64,000 nt of DNA from the NCBI GenBank assembly GCA_949126835.1, contig OX421500.1, positions 14,664,681-14,728,680 of the forward strand. Reading direction: 5' to 3'. Position 1 is the stretch's first letter; each line of letters starts with the position of its first letter. The notes under the pieces were generated by a model. It was given only the letters and a program-made list of their open reading frames with translations, was not told where the DNA came from and did not search any database. This document shows, piece by piece, positions 1 to 11,800 of this stretch. The position numbers and the translations under genes are program-made. Source of the DNA: Anisus vortex. Lineage: Eukaryota > Mollusca > Gastropoda > Planorbidae.

Positions 1-494
1 TGACTGTCGCACGTTTTTCACGTTGTCAAAAGTAATATTCTCAAGTGTTTCTCTTTCGATGCTAAGGAGTGCAAGATCACTCAGACCAGGGGTCGCCAAC
101 CTTTTGCTAATTGTGTGCCAACCTAGGATTTCTAAACCGTTCAGCGTGCCAAGAGCCAAAAGTCAACCTGCTTTATTATACTTGTTTAATTTTTTATTAT
201 AAGACAATTAACTCCGTAGCAAGACCAAGGCCAAAAGGAAAGGAAATTTATGAAAAAAAACAACTTTTTTTTTATTTATTAACAATAATTAACGCGTTTG
301 CGATTAGCAACCTCCTTTTTATTTGCATTTATACCAAAAAAATATTATGACCAAACTTTCACATTTGTGGTAATGATTTTGTAAACATTATCATTTGGTT
401 GTCCAGATAAGGATATAGCAACTGATACTATTGATGATAGTTTATTCTCAGTTTAACTGAGATTGTCTTTAATTTGCTTATTAATTTAGGATAA

Positions 495-2880
495 TTCAAT
501 ATCAACTTCAATATCCACTGGGACTGCCCCTCTAATGCCAACACCAAGCGGGCCCGTGCGCTACTGGACAGCTACAGTCTCGACCAGGTCGTCCCATTCC
601 CAACCCACGACCACGGGCACATTCTGGACTGGATCGTCACCAGACCATCTGACAACCTGGTCTCCTGCCTCGTCGCCTGCGACCAACTGGTGTCTGACCA
701 CTCTGCTGTCAGCTTCATCGTCAACATCACCAGGCCGGCCAGAAAGCGCAAGATGGTCACTCGCCGCAAGCTGCGAGCTATAGACACTGTTGCCTTCGGT
801 GCGGAGGCTGCATCGCTTCTCGCTCTGCGTGACCCCTCTTCAGACCCGGCCCCCTTCTTGAACTTGACTCTACGTCAACTTCTCGACAGGCACGCCCCGC
901 CATCTTTGTGTGCCGTCTCGGAGCGACCGCCAGCTCCTTGGTTTTCTGATGACGTCAAATCTGCCAAGCAAGAACGACGACGCGCGGAGCGAGCGTGGCG
1001 CCTCTCTGGCCTCGAGGTCCACCGCCAGATCTTCAGGGAAAAGCGACTACTCGTCAAAGAAGCCATCACTGCTGCCAAGGTCCTGCATTTCCACGACCGC
1101 ATCAAGCATGCCTCGTCACCCGGGGAGCTTCACTTAATCTTGTCCTCCCTTCTTGGCTCTTCTACCTCAACGCCCCTTCCCACCACCCGCCCACTCAACG
1201 ACCTCCCTGATCACTTCTCACAGTACTTTCAGCAAAAGATTGCGACTCTGCGCTGTTCCCTGGATCAGGATGTCTACAGCCCATCTCCACCCTCTCCTAC
1301 TTTCTCGGGCTCCCCGCTCACCTGCTTCCTTCCTGTAACCATTGACCTTGTCAAGCGCATCATCACAAGGACCCCCATCAAGACCTGTGAGCTTGACCCT
1401 ATGCCCGGCTTCCTGTTTGCCAAGTGCTTGGACAGGCTTCTGCCGTTCATCACAGATATTATTAACACCTCTCTATCCACGGGCGTGGTCCCGGACTGCT
1501 TCAAATCCGCAATTGTCCGCCCACTCTTAAAGAAGCCCGGACTCGATGTAAATGAGTGCAAGAACTACCGCCCAGTATCCAACCTACCCTTCCTTTCCAA
1601 GATCCTGGAGCGTGTTGTCCTTGAGCAGTTAAATGCCCATCTGTCTCTACATTCGCTGATGCCCGCGCACCAGTCTGCGTATCGCCACCATCACAGCACT
1701 GAGACAGCGCTTCTGCGGATCACCATTGACCTCCTAAACGCCTCTGACAGAGGTCTCGTCTCTGCCCTGGTGCAGCTTGATTTGTCTGCTGCCTTCGATA
1801 CGATTGACCACCACCGACTAATTGATCGCCTCAGGTCTACATTTGGCATTCAAGACATCGCCCTCTCCTGGTTCATGAACTATCTTCAGAATCGCTCCCA
1901 GACCGTTATGATTGAGTCCATATTCTCCCAGCCTGTTCACGTCTGCTATGGTGTGCCGCAGGGGTCTGTCCTTGGTCCACTTCTTTTCACCCTTTACACT
2001 CAACCCCTATCCTTTGTCATCGAACGCCACAACCTCAAATATCATTCTTTCGCCGATGACACCCAGCTGTATAACAGTGCAGAGCCTGAGGACTTCGACA
2101 GGCTCCTTGCTTCCATCTCCATCTGTTTCCTGGACATCGGAAAACATGTTGAAGCTTAACAGTGAGAAGACTGAAGCTCTTATCGTCGGTACGAGACAGA
2201 GGGTCGTGTCCCTCACTGCGTCCGATCTTCAGCTGGCTGATGCAACTGTGCCTTTCTCCCCGACTATCAAAAGCCTTGGCGTCTATCTGGACTCCACGCT
2301 GTCCATGCAAACCCACATCTCCTTCCTCACCAAAATCTGCTTCTTCCATCTGCGTCGTATTGCCGCCATCCGTCGTTATCTCACCAAGGAAGCTTGTGTT
2401 AAGCTCATCATCTCTCTCCTATTTTCCCGCTTGGACTATTGTAATTCGCGTTTGGCTGGTCTCCCGGCCTCCTCCCTTCAAGGACTCCAACGTATCCAGA
2501 ACTGCGCAGCCCGACTAGTTCTCAAGAAGAAGAAGTCAAATGATATCAATCCTCTGCTCCGATCTCTGCACTGGCTACCCACCAACAACCGGATCTCATA
2601 TAAGCTGGCTTCCCTCTGTTATAGGTGCCTGAATAACTGCGCCCCGGATTATCTTCGCTCTTGTATGGAGCTCTACACCCAGTCCCGCCCACTTCGTTCG
2701 GCATCTGACGCGCTTACTCTGCGGATCCCTCGTGTGAGGCTAGTGTCCGCTGGCGAACGTTCATTTTCCTACGCAGGACCGTCCGCTTGGAATCACCTCC
2801 CACTACAGCTTCGCCAGAGCCCTAGCTATGACACCTTCAGGAGCCGGCTGAAGACTCACCTATTTCGTCAGCAGAATTAG
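495..2880 (+). pseudogene. LINE endonuclease/reverse transcriptase, one frame break
   Basis: The first frame is open from 495 to 2159 and holds the endonuclease tail, RT motifs (PVSNLPFLSKILE, QLDLSAAFDTIDH, GVPQGSVLGPLLF) and the catalytic box SFADDTQLY. Near 2135-2155 a small deletion shifts the frame. It resumes at ENMLKLNSEKTEAL and continues open to 2880 (LGVYLDS, LDYCNSRLAGLP, RSLHWLP, WNHLPLQLR). Apart from this lesion and the 5' truncation the copy looks young. It is not a functional gene. Confidence 0.85.
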
Positions 2881-2998
2881 CGTATTACTATATATTTCGT
2901 TGTCTGTCTGTATTCTGTAACTGTCGTCTGCGCATAAACTGTCACCAACGGGATATGCGCTATATAAGCACCGTTATTATTATTATTATTATTATTAT
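495..2998 (+). mobile_element. L2-like LINE, 5'-truncated
   Basis: G+C-rich insertion in AT-rich DNA. It starts inside the apurinic endonuclease domain (FNIHWDC, THDHGHILDWIVTRP, SDHSAV). A full reverse transcriptase follows, and it ends with GCGCTATATAAGCAC then an ATT repeat, the L2/CR1-group 3' signature. About 2.5 kb of the 3' end is kept. Confidence 0.85.
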
Positions 2999-2999
2999 A

Positions 3000-3700
3000 A
3001 TATTGAATGAGCATTAGTAGTGCGGCATTCATATGTAGTAATCATACAAACTAGGTAGTTAATGTAATGTTTTAAAAATATGCATGAAATGTTTTAGTCA
3101 TATGGATCTAATATTTATATAATTTTCAACTACATTTTACAGTGTGGTCATTATAACGTTATAAGTTGTAGGCCATTTAGTCTATTAAAAAAGAAAATTA
3201 GAAACATAATATTAGAAATAATAGCATAAATAAAACGGGCTAATTATCTCCCTTTAATTCAAATAAGTTTCTAATTTTGATTCAATATTGATGCCAAACA
3301 AGTTATGTTTTGTAATATAACAAATATTACTGACTAATTATTATTTCTTTTAATAAATCCAGCATTATGGTATTCTTTACAATATTTAATTATTAGAGGT
3401 ATACAATTGATTTATTTTAAACAGTAGTAAATAAACATTTCCGGCATTAATTGTTTGTCCATTTAAACCACTTGATTTAACCCGTCCTTGTAAATGCGTT
3501 TAACTAACTGAAATGTTAACAATGAATAACATTGCCATTCAGAAACATCGTCTTCAACAGTCAGTTTTCCTCAATAAGAACTGGAAAATGTTTGTTTCTT
3601 CATCAATAAAAAACATCTTTTTTCATCAATGAAAAAATGACCTCTTGGAAGTGTCTCGCACGCCATTGAAAATCGCTCTGCTTGGCAAGTTTGGCACGCG
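3000..3700. repeat. Internal hAT module shared with other elements
   Basis: AT-rich right interior of the 87-3722 element, with 'gtaatcatacaaact.ggtagtt.atgtaatg' and 'gggctaattatctccctttaatt'. The same module recurs near 7500-7750, 12400-12620, 21730-21930, 36400-36640 and 41870-42090. Confidence 0.7.
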
Positions 3701-5124
3701 TGCTCTAGGTTGCCGACCCCTGCCTCAGACGATCTTGTCCCATTGAATCAAATAAGACAAAATCAGCTTCAGTTTGCTGAAGGACCGCTCACCGCTTGCA
3801 ATTGAAACATCAATCGTTAGAAGTTTTTGTAGTGAAATGCGCAGATTCGAAATACGTCATCTCCATATGAAACAACAAAACCAAGAAGATCCAAAGGAGT
3901 TTTCGGTAGAGCTTCAGTCCAGGTACTGAGCAGCATTTTACAGTCTCCGATTGCTGTGCACAATTCGTGACCATTGACGTTAGTGTCGTAGAAATTTTGC
4001 AATTTTGACGAAATGTATCGACATTTGTCTCAGCGATAAGAGTTTTGACGTCTAGTAAAAATCCAAATTTGGTGTTTAGCTTTTTTAGACGTAAAAACCG
4101 TATTGATATCTCCTGAGTCTATCAATTACGCTGTTCATAACACGTGCAATTTCTTCTTCTGCAGAAAGTCCTGCATCTAATTGCTAATATTCCAAGCATC
4201 CTCCTTTGTCGTCTAATCTTTTTGTCAACCTCGATTCCCCAAATTGTGCATATTGTTTTTTCATTGTCTACCACAACCTGGCTCAAATTATTACGAGTGT
4301 TGACAAGTTCTTGTTCCAGCGATTCAAGATTAGATGCTTGCTGCTTCCTTTAAATTCATAGTAGGAGCCTGCAACCGTTGCTGGACACGATCAATTTTCA
4401 CAAGTATGATGTTCCAGAAATGTGACAAAACTAGGAAGTTAAAGTTTAATATACCTGCCAGCAAAGTTTCTGCATCACTTCTGGTGTCAGGCGTCAAAGT
4501 TGCATCGTCTGATAATTTTTTTCCAATAGCCCTACTAGTTCATCTAGTCCTTCATAAAAAGCTTTAACAGCTTCTGATCGTCCACTCCAGCGTGTTTCAG
4601 ACTCCCTCTTCACTGTGATTGGCACAACTCTTTTTAATTCTCCCCAACGAGTTGTTGAACGAGAGAAAAACAAATATATACTTTCAATTCAACTGTTCCA
4701 AAAAATGTGATAACAACTAGATCCTGTTTAGCTGAGTGTACTCCTGCTAAGTATATTCGACTCGAAATTATCCAACCTGTATAATTGTTAAAACCAGATG
4801 CCACTTTCGGTATATGAAGGATAATATTTGAACCCGAACTGATCTTTGTTTAAAAAAAAAACGCCATCAGCAATCCTACATTGTGGATGTGTCATTTGTT
4901 GTATGAGTAGAATGGCGTCCCTTAATGCTCAATCGGGACGCAAAATCATGCTTGCCAACTTGATATTTGTGGAGCTCCAAAATTCAATCTTGCAAACGTA
5001 TTTGGGATACATTAGTTTACATCAAAATAAAATTAAATAATTAGTTTTAATACTCATTTTGGCGCCCCCTAACGTGGCGCCCGGGGCCATATACCTCCCC
5101 TGCCCCTCCCTAGCTACGCCACTG

Positions 5125-5794
5125 TACCAATAGATACCATGATGGAGTCCTTGTCACACTATAAAATATACACATCTACTATTATTTGTACTCTGTAAGA
5201 CACAACAAGAAAACCGGGAACACATCACTTGAAGTTGAGAAAAGAATGCACGGGTTTTGTGACGGGGAATGGAAATGTGGTCACGGTTTGAAATAGGTAG
5301 TGTGTAAAGATGAATCGTTGACCAGTGTGTAAGAGAGGGTCAGTGACCATTGTGTCGATGTTTTGTAATAGATTGAAGATAACAACTTTAGATATATTAT
5401 GATAATAGAAATTCTTATTTGATGTTGTGGATTATTGTCTCATGAACTGTTCAATGTTGACGTATAATAAAGGAATTCATTTCCTGGAAGGCAGAGTTAG
5501 GATAATAACTAGTGTAGAGTGTCAAGGCTGTTATCATTGTATTGTTTTGTACAGTTTTGTCGCATTTAGGGATAAAACAGAATCTCTTACACTCCTTAAC
5601 TTCATAATCGCAGCCTTGTAAAAAGTTTGTATGCACAATGGAAACTACATTCTTATCTTTTCGTTAGAAAGTGCTTGTTTGTGTTTTAATTTTGTGTTTT
5701 ATCTTCATTTTTATCATCTCTTAATAGGAAATAAATTATTGGTAGTATTTATTATATGATTGGATATCTTTTTTATTCAACTTCTCTACACCAG
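5125..5794. other. Unassigned sequence before the first visible exon
   Basis: AT-rich sequence with short open frames only. No coding segment with convincing splice borders was found, although the preceding gene 1 exon may lie here or upstream of the window. Confidence 0.4.
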
Positions 5795-5849
5795 GTTTTC
5801 TTGGATCTTCCCTTTCGTATTGCGGCCAGTGGGTTTCACACTGGAGATG
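5795..5849 (+). CDS. Gene 1 exon 1 (visible): protease strand segment
   Basis: A pyrimidine-rich acceptor (cttctctacaccag) and a GT donor (gatg|gtatag) enclose 18 codons ending in phase 1, which fits the next exon. The segment FRIAASG resembles the astacin strand just before the GC.SYVG loop. The first phase is assumed to be 0. It is the weakest exon of the model because it is short and its upstream partner is not seen. Confidence 0.55.
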
Positions 5850-8800
5850 GTATAGTCTAATCTTTTATCGGTTTTCTGAAGCTTTGATTAAGTTATACCC
5901 ATTTTTCTTTTTTTAAGTTTATTACTTCACCCTTTTCTCATAGTGTAAGTAAATAAGTATAAAGTACCCTTCGTAACAAATTAAGCTTATGGATGGTGAA
6001 GCAGCGTTATTCAGTTTCTGTAACCACGGCATACTAGGTGATTGTGGGGCCAGCACAATGCACAGCCGCATTAACTTTACCCCAACTAAGGTCAATTACC
6101 CATCAGAGCTGGGTAGACTCAGGGTCACTCTCTAGACCCTGAAAAGAAAAAAAAAACAGGAATCGAACCCGGGACCTTTTGTACGCCAGTCGAACGCGCT
6201 GCCGCTCGGCGTACCCCATTGTTGATTATGTAGCTTTGTCCAAACCATTTCATGTCTATTATTCTTCGTAAGCATTAATTTTAAAAACTAATACTGTGTT
6301 TCAGTCCCCCCCCCCCCCCCCCCACACTGATCACCAGCTCTATAATCGACCAAAGATATCAATAACAAATGACATTGCGATTGAAAATCCATCGATTTGT
6401 CATTCTAGTTCATTGTTCTTATTATGTTTTTTTTAAAGTATATCAAACGTTGTAAATATTTTTGTGTATTAGTTTTCCCTTTATGTTTTTCTTAAGATGT
6501 AATTCAGAACACGGCCAAGGTCCTGGTTATGGAGCTAGACATACTTCACCGTGTGACGGTTTTGTAAGTTGTTTTTTTTAATTTAATACTTAAGATTTAT
6601 GTAAATAATTTAAAATAAGTAAGATTTTACAATTAGTGTACTGTAACACAAGGTACAACATGGTGGCCAAGCGGCAGCGCGTTGGGCTGGCGTACCTAAG
6701 GGTCCTGGGTTCGAGTCCTGGTGAAGGCTAGGATTTTTTTTTTCTGGACTCGAGGGTGTCCCTGAGTCTACCCAGCTTTGATGGGTACTTGACATTAGTT
6801 GGGGTAAAGTAAAGGCAGCTGGGCATTGTGCTGGCCACACTCCCATTAGTATGCCGTGGCCACTGAAACTAGCGAACACTGCTTCACCGGTCCTATGATC
6901 AATTTGATCCGACGGGTATTTTACTTACAACAAAAAAAACTACAACATAATTTTGTCAAAGTTAACTATGCTTGAGCATAGGTTTGTGTTTTGATATTTT
7001 TGTGGGGTAAAAGACAGCTTAAGCGACAGTAGCGTAGCCAGGGGAGGGGGGAAGAAAAAGCCACGGAGGACAAATTATGCTGTTTCTATTTTTTTTCTTT
7101 AAATTGCATTTTAAGAATTTCATTTATTACAATCATTTTAAATCATTCAGCCTGCCAATAACGTGAAAGTCAAACTGATCAACTATAATATATTATTTTT
7201 ATAAGACAATTTTTTTAGTGCCGTAGCAAGACCAAGACCATAAGAAAAGGAGCGCAATAGAGAAAATCATTAAAGCGTTTTATATTTAATAAAATATTAA
7301 CCTGTTTTTTATTATACACAATATCATTACTCATGTTACACATTAATAGTTGAATTCATTTCTAGAGAAATTATTCTAGTAATAGATATAAAGTCTTTAA
7401 TGTTTGATCTCATAATAACTGGGATTTACTCTAAAACATTATTTAAACCCGTAGAAAGAATTGTACCTACAAATTCCAATTTAGAGGAAGAGATACGTGA
7501 TAATCATGCAAATTAAGTAGTAATTTTAATGTTTAAAAATGTACAATCTTTAGTCCTAAAATATTTATATAATTTTCTTGTGTAATTTGATCGTTTTAGA
7601 GTTATATATTGTACGCCATTATTTTTTTAAAAAGGAAACAAAAAAGAAACATATTAGAGAAATTATTGTAAAGAAAACAGGTAAATTATCTCCCTTCAAT
7701 TAAATTCTCCAAATTTGATTCTACTGATACCAAACGAGTTAATTGTTTTGATATAACTAGTGTACTTCTGAAAATGCTCATCTATCTTAATTTGCCTTAA
7801 ATTATGGAAAGAGTGAAATTTTGTTTAATTGATTTCACGGAAAGATATGCCCAGTTTCAATGCAAATCCATTCCAGTTGCCCAAAACTTCAAGGGCTTTT
7901 GGACCCAGTCTTGTAAATGGAAGTTTAACTCACTGAAACGTGTCAACAAGTCATACAGAAACATTGGCTTTAACATTTAGTTATCTTCATTAAATAACGG
8001 AATTTTTTTCCCATTAAGTTACATCTTAATTGTTTCCAGACAAGAAAAGAATCTATCCAAGACTTTACCTATACTCCGTATGACTTTCTTCTAGAAGAGA
8101 CTTGAGAAACTATACAATTGACTATCTTAACAATATATTCAATCACAAATTGCAAGTCCAATGATGGGAGCTTTGCATACAAACATTCCTAAACTAAAAC
8201 AGTCGACTTCCAGTGTAATTCCCATGTAGTTCGCCATGCAGCACCCACTAATTATGCTGAAATACGTTGTTTTCACTTGCATTAAACAATATTCTTGAAG
8301 GTCTTTCGCGTGCCACTGAAAATCGTTCTGCGTGCCAAATCTGGCACGCGTGCATTAGGTTGCAGATCCCTGCTATAGAGCATTTGCGTTGATTCTAGAA
8401 ATTTTTTTAAATACTAGATGTTATCCCGAAAATAATCAGTAGATGCCATCAATTTTGCAGAAATTCCCATCACTATTAGCTGCTAGAAAAAGAATGGTTA
8501 ATGGTTAAATAAAAACTGACATATTATACAGTGTGTGTGTATCCTGAAGCAAGTGGTTTGCTTATAACTTTTGATACGAACGAATTCTTATTTATTCTAT
8601 CAATCTGGAAAAATTGCTAAAAGTGGGGCCTTTTTACTGATTACATAGTGGTCAAGCTGTGAAATATCTATTAGTATTTCCACTGTGGTCCAGTTAGGCT
8701 GTATCTGCAAATATATCATGCGTGGTCAAGCAAGGGTGTTTTTTTCAAATAAATATTACGACAAAGTATACGTCTGAAATAATTCCGAGTGGTATCTTAA

Positions 8801-11800
8801 TGGGATCAATTTGACTTAATGAATAAATGAAGTAAGTGCTGACCATAGATTGAATAACCTTACCAACTCAACAAATTAATAACATACACTTTACTTGTTA
8901 TTCAATGCGGCCAGAGTGTATTGTTAATTAAAGCGTGAGAATAAGCAACAACTAAAAATTGACATCAAAATAAAAAAATTAATATAAAAAATGGCAAATG
9001 GAAATAAAAAATAAATCGCAATGATAAAAAGGCATTGGTAAAAATGGTAACGTTAAAAGAAAACAATGGTAAAAATGGCAAAAGATATTACGTACTATTA
9101 CTATTTGTTGTTTACCTTGTGATATCAATTGAGAATTTGTGTGAATAGAAGAAGTATGTATGGCTTAAATGCCGTAGACCTTTACACCGGGGTCCAGATA
9201 GATCCCTCCCATTTTCGGGGGGAGAGGGGAGGGATTGATACTTAGTCAACATGTTCAGAATGAATTTGTTTTGACTAGTAATTATCAATAGAATCCTGGT
9301 ATTACTTGCAAATCTTGTCTAACTTGATTTTCTACTGCAATTTCCCAGTTTCATGATATGAATGCATTCATTATGCAAGACTGAAATAATAACAATATTA
9401 CAGTTACTTTTAATCATAACAGTGGATATTGTATGACAACCATTTTTACTGGGGTCACTCTTACCGCTCTAATAGTTGTATCAATTTTGCAGTTGCCATT
9501 TTAATCATGCCACTTGAACTGTGCTAGTGTTGCCAGGCTATTTTCACTATATACATGACGCACGAAATACATATTATGAATTCGATTTAATCGTTTATTT
9601 TTCGTTTATTTGTTTATCGTTTTTTTTCTTTCTAAAAATGTGAAATTGTTACAACACATACATGGGTAACAAGTGGATAAACTTACACGAAATGCTGCAT
9701 GTTATGGGAGTTATCCACACCCACCAGGAGAGAATCAGAGATAACTATCTGACTGTGCACACGGATGATATCAAGCCAGGTGAGACTATTACGCTACAGG
9801 TGATAATTTAAAATAACCAAACTAAACCTTTCTAGCTAATTTTATTCCATAGTGCGTTCTGAGCTAGTAAGTCTAGACTCTAGAGGACATAGTGTAATGG
9901 GAAATTCCGAAACCAGGGAGTTTCAAGTTATCAAATAGCAGAAATATCAAAGCAAGCGGTCCATCTTATTTTAGTCTTTGATAAAAATGATGGTTAGAAG
10001 CAATTAAAAATCAAGACTACTATGGCCTAATGCATATTAACTTTGATTTCTTATCAAGCGAATGTATACATTAAGATACATTGAGTAATGAGTTGTGAAA
10101 ACTTTGTTCTTGTTTGCATACACACACATATTGACAAGTCTTAAATATTATGCATGCATGGTGAAACTAGAGGTTAAACGTGTAATAACGGTCCCATTCG
10201 TTATTTGCTAACATGTCCGTGTCTTGCGTTACTAATTGTATTGCGAGTAAGAAAAGATGTTAGGGATTAAATTGTATTTCATTTCCAAAAGATGTTGCCG
10301 CAAGAAACCGAAGGATTGTGAACGTCATCTGTGAAGAATCACCTTTTTATAATCTCAAACTTTTTGCTTAATAGAAAAGAATTTTCGATTTTGTTTTATG
10401 TATAAACTGATTGTCCTTTTTAATTACCAAGAAACGTTATTCTTGACTACCTTATTTTATAAATAAGCTAAATTAAACAACGCCACTAACACTTCGAGTA
10501 TGAATTATCGCATACTCACGTTTGATGTTAAAAACGGATTCCTCATAACTAATCATGTAGCCTTTTGTATATTTCTAAAACACCAGAACTGGCCGTCAAT
10601 GTTGAAACAAAATTGGCAAACACCCACAAAAGCATATTTTTGTTGTTGCATGAAATGAAACAAAGTTCGCGAACTCGCTTAACCCATGACCTATTGAAAA
10701 GGTCAGGCCTCAGTAAGACTTGTCCGTATACACACTACACACTACAACAACACAAACGTAAGCTGGTGGTATATGACACTACTGTACCATGGGCCTCAAA
10801 TCGGCGTAGTGTGTAAACCGCCAGTCCTTTTCTTTTAGAAAACACCGGTGGGCTAACGCATGGGGGTCAGCCCCCGCAGCATGTCCGAGAATCATTGCGC
10901 TGCCGAGAGGCCACGGGGTCTCGGTGGGGAGGAAGCAATGGATGCTGCAACATGTCTCACGACCCACCCGGTGCCTGGATGCCAGTGCCTATAGTATAGG
11001 ATTTGTGCAACCGGGTGACAATGCAGATATACGGGCGAGCCACCACGATAATGATCATTAGGGGAACCGCAGCGAACGGTCGCAGGCCTGCGGAAACCTT
11101 CCCTTTTACATGGCACGCCACGCCTTTGGCGTGCCGTGGGGTGGCTGGAGCCCGGACAGAGTTTATACTCAATTCTAATGCGTTACGCCCCGGAGTAAAG
11201 AGCTTCGGCTCGTCCGGGTTTTTAAGAGACTTCTAGTATGGTGGTATAGGAAGTCAAGGTAAAGCTGCACGACATCACATTAGCCAAGATATTCTTTCTT
11301 TGAATTTTAGTAACTTCTTATGGAGCACAATACAGTCAGAGAAACTCCACCAAGATCTTGGGCTGTGACAACTAGTTTCCTTTTTAGTTTTGTTCATGGC
11401 CCTCGATTCTTCTTATGTTTCTTCTCCCTATTCCCAGAGGTCTTATCCTTTTTTTTTTTCATTTCTGTATTTGGTGTCCGTCGAAGGGCTACTATAGGAA
11501 ATCATTTTAAATCAATGCAAAGTAATTGTAATATAAATCTGTATCTCTATTCAGCTTCTTAGAAATTAAATTAAATTTATTCACTATTAAACCTTTAAAT
11601 GTAACTAAAATAATGTAAATATCTATTACATATAATAATATTACGAAAAGGTAGATAAACAGTCTAAAATAAAGCGAAAGTTTTAAAAAAATGCAATGGT
11701 CCGCTTGAATGCATTTTCTCATATACTCATCTGTGTCAATGAATAAACATTAATCAAAATTTCTACATTCTTGGCCCATCAGTTGATTGTCCTTTTTGTC

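Larger units (their letters stand above)
87..3722. mobile_element. Non-autonomous hAT element (termini CAGGGGTCGSCAACC)
   Basis: Left end CAGGGGTCGCCAACC at 87; right end is the reverse complement GGTTGCCGACCCCTG ending 3722. Flanking 8-bp copies are actcagac (79-86) and cctcagac (3723-3730), 7 of 8 matching. The insertion splits the transposase relic exactly between two parts of its coding frame. A LINE occupies about 495-2998 inside. No transposase of its own is visible. Confidence 0.85.
1..5124 (-). mobile_element. ZMYM/hAT-like transposon relic, interrupted, runs off the left edge
   Basis: On the minus strand the element starts at 5124 with the terminal motif CAGTGGCGTAGCTAGG. It carries decayed transposase of the ZMYM1-like hAT group: SETRWSGRSEAVKAFYEGL (about 4600-4530), SIASGERSFSKLKLI (about 3810-3760) and, beyond a 3.6-kb insertion, LSDLALLSIERE at 86-50. 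Frameshifts and stops are many. The ERSFSKLKLI...DRLSDLALLSIE block is the usual C-terminal dimerisation region of this group. Confidence 0.75.

Noticed and set aside
690..2159. LINE frame as a host gene
   Set aside because: Endonuclease/reverse transcriptase motifs, an ATT-repeat tail and nesting in a transposon show it is a retrotransposon copy.
5221..5290. Possible extra upstream exon (frame with HGFCDGEWKCGHG)
   Set aside because: No acceptor with a pyrimidine tract and no frame link to the next exon; too short to support.
6653..6740. Possible tRNA gene (box A/box B)
   Set aside because: It is the head of a SINE repeated about a dozen times; the cloverleaf is not complete and the SINE body follows.
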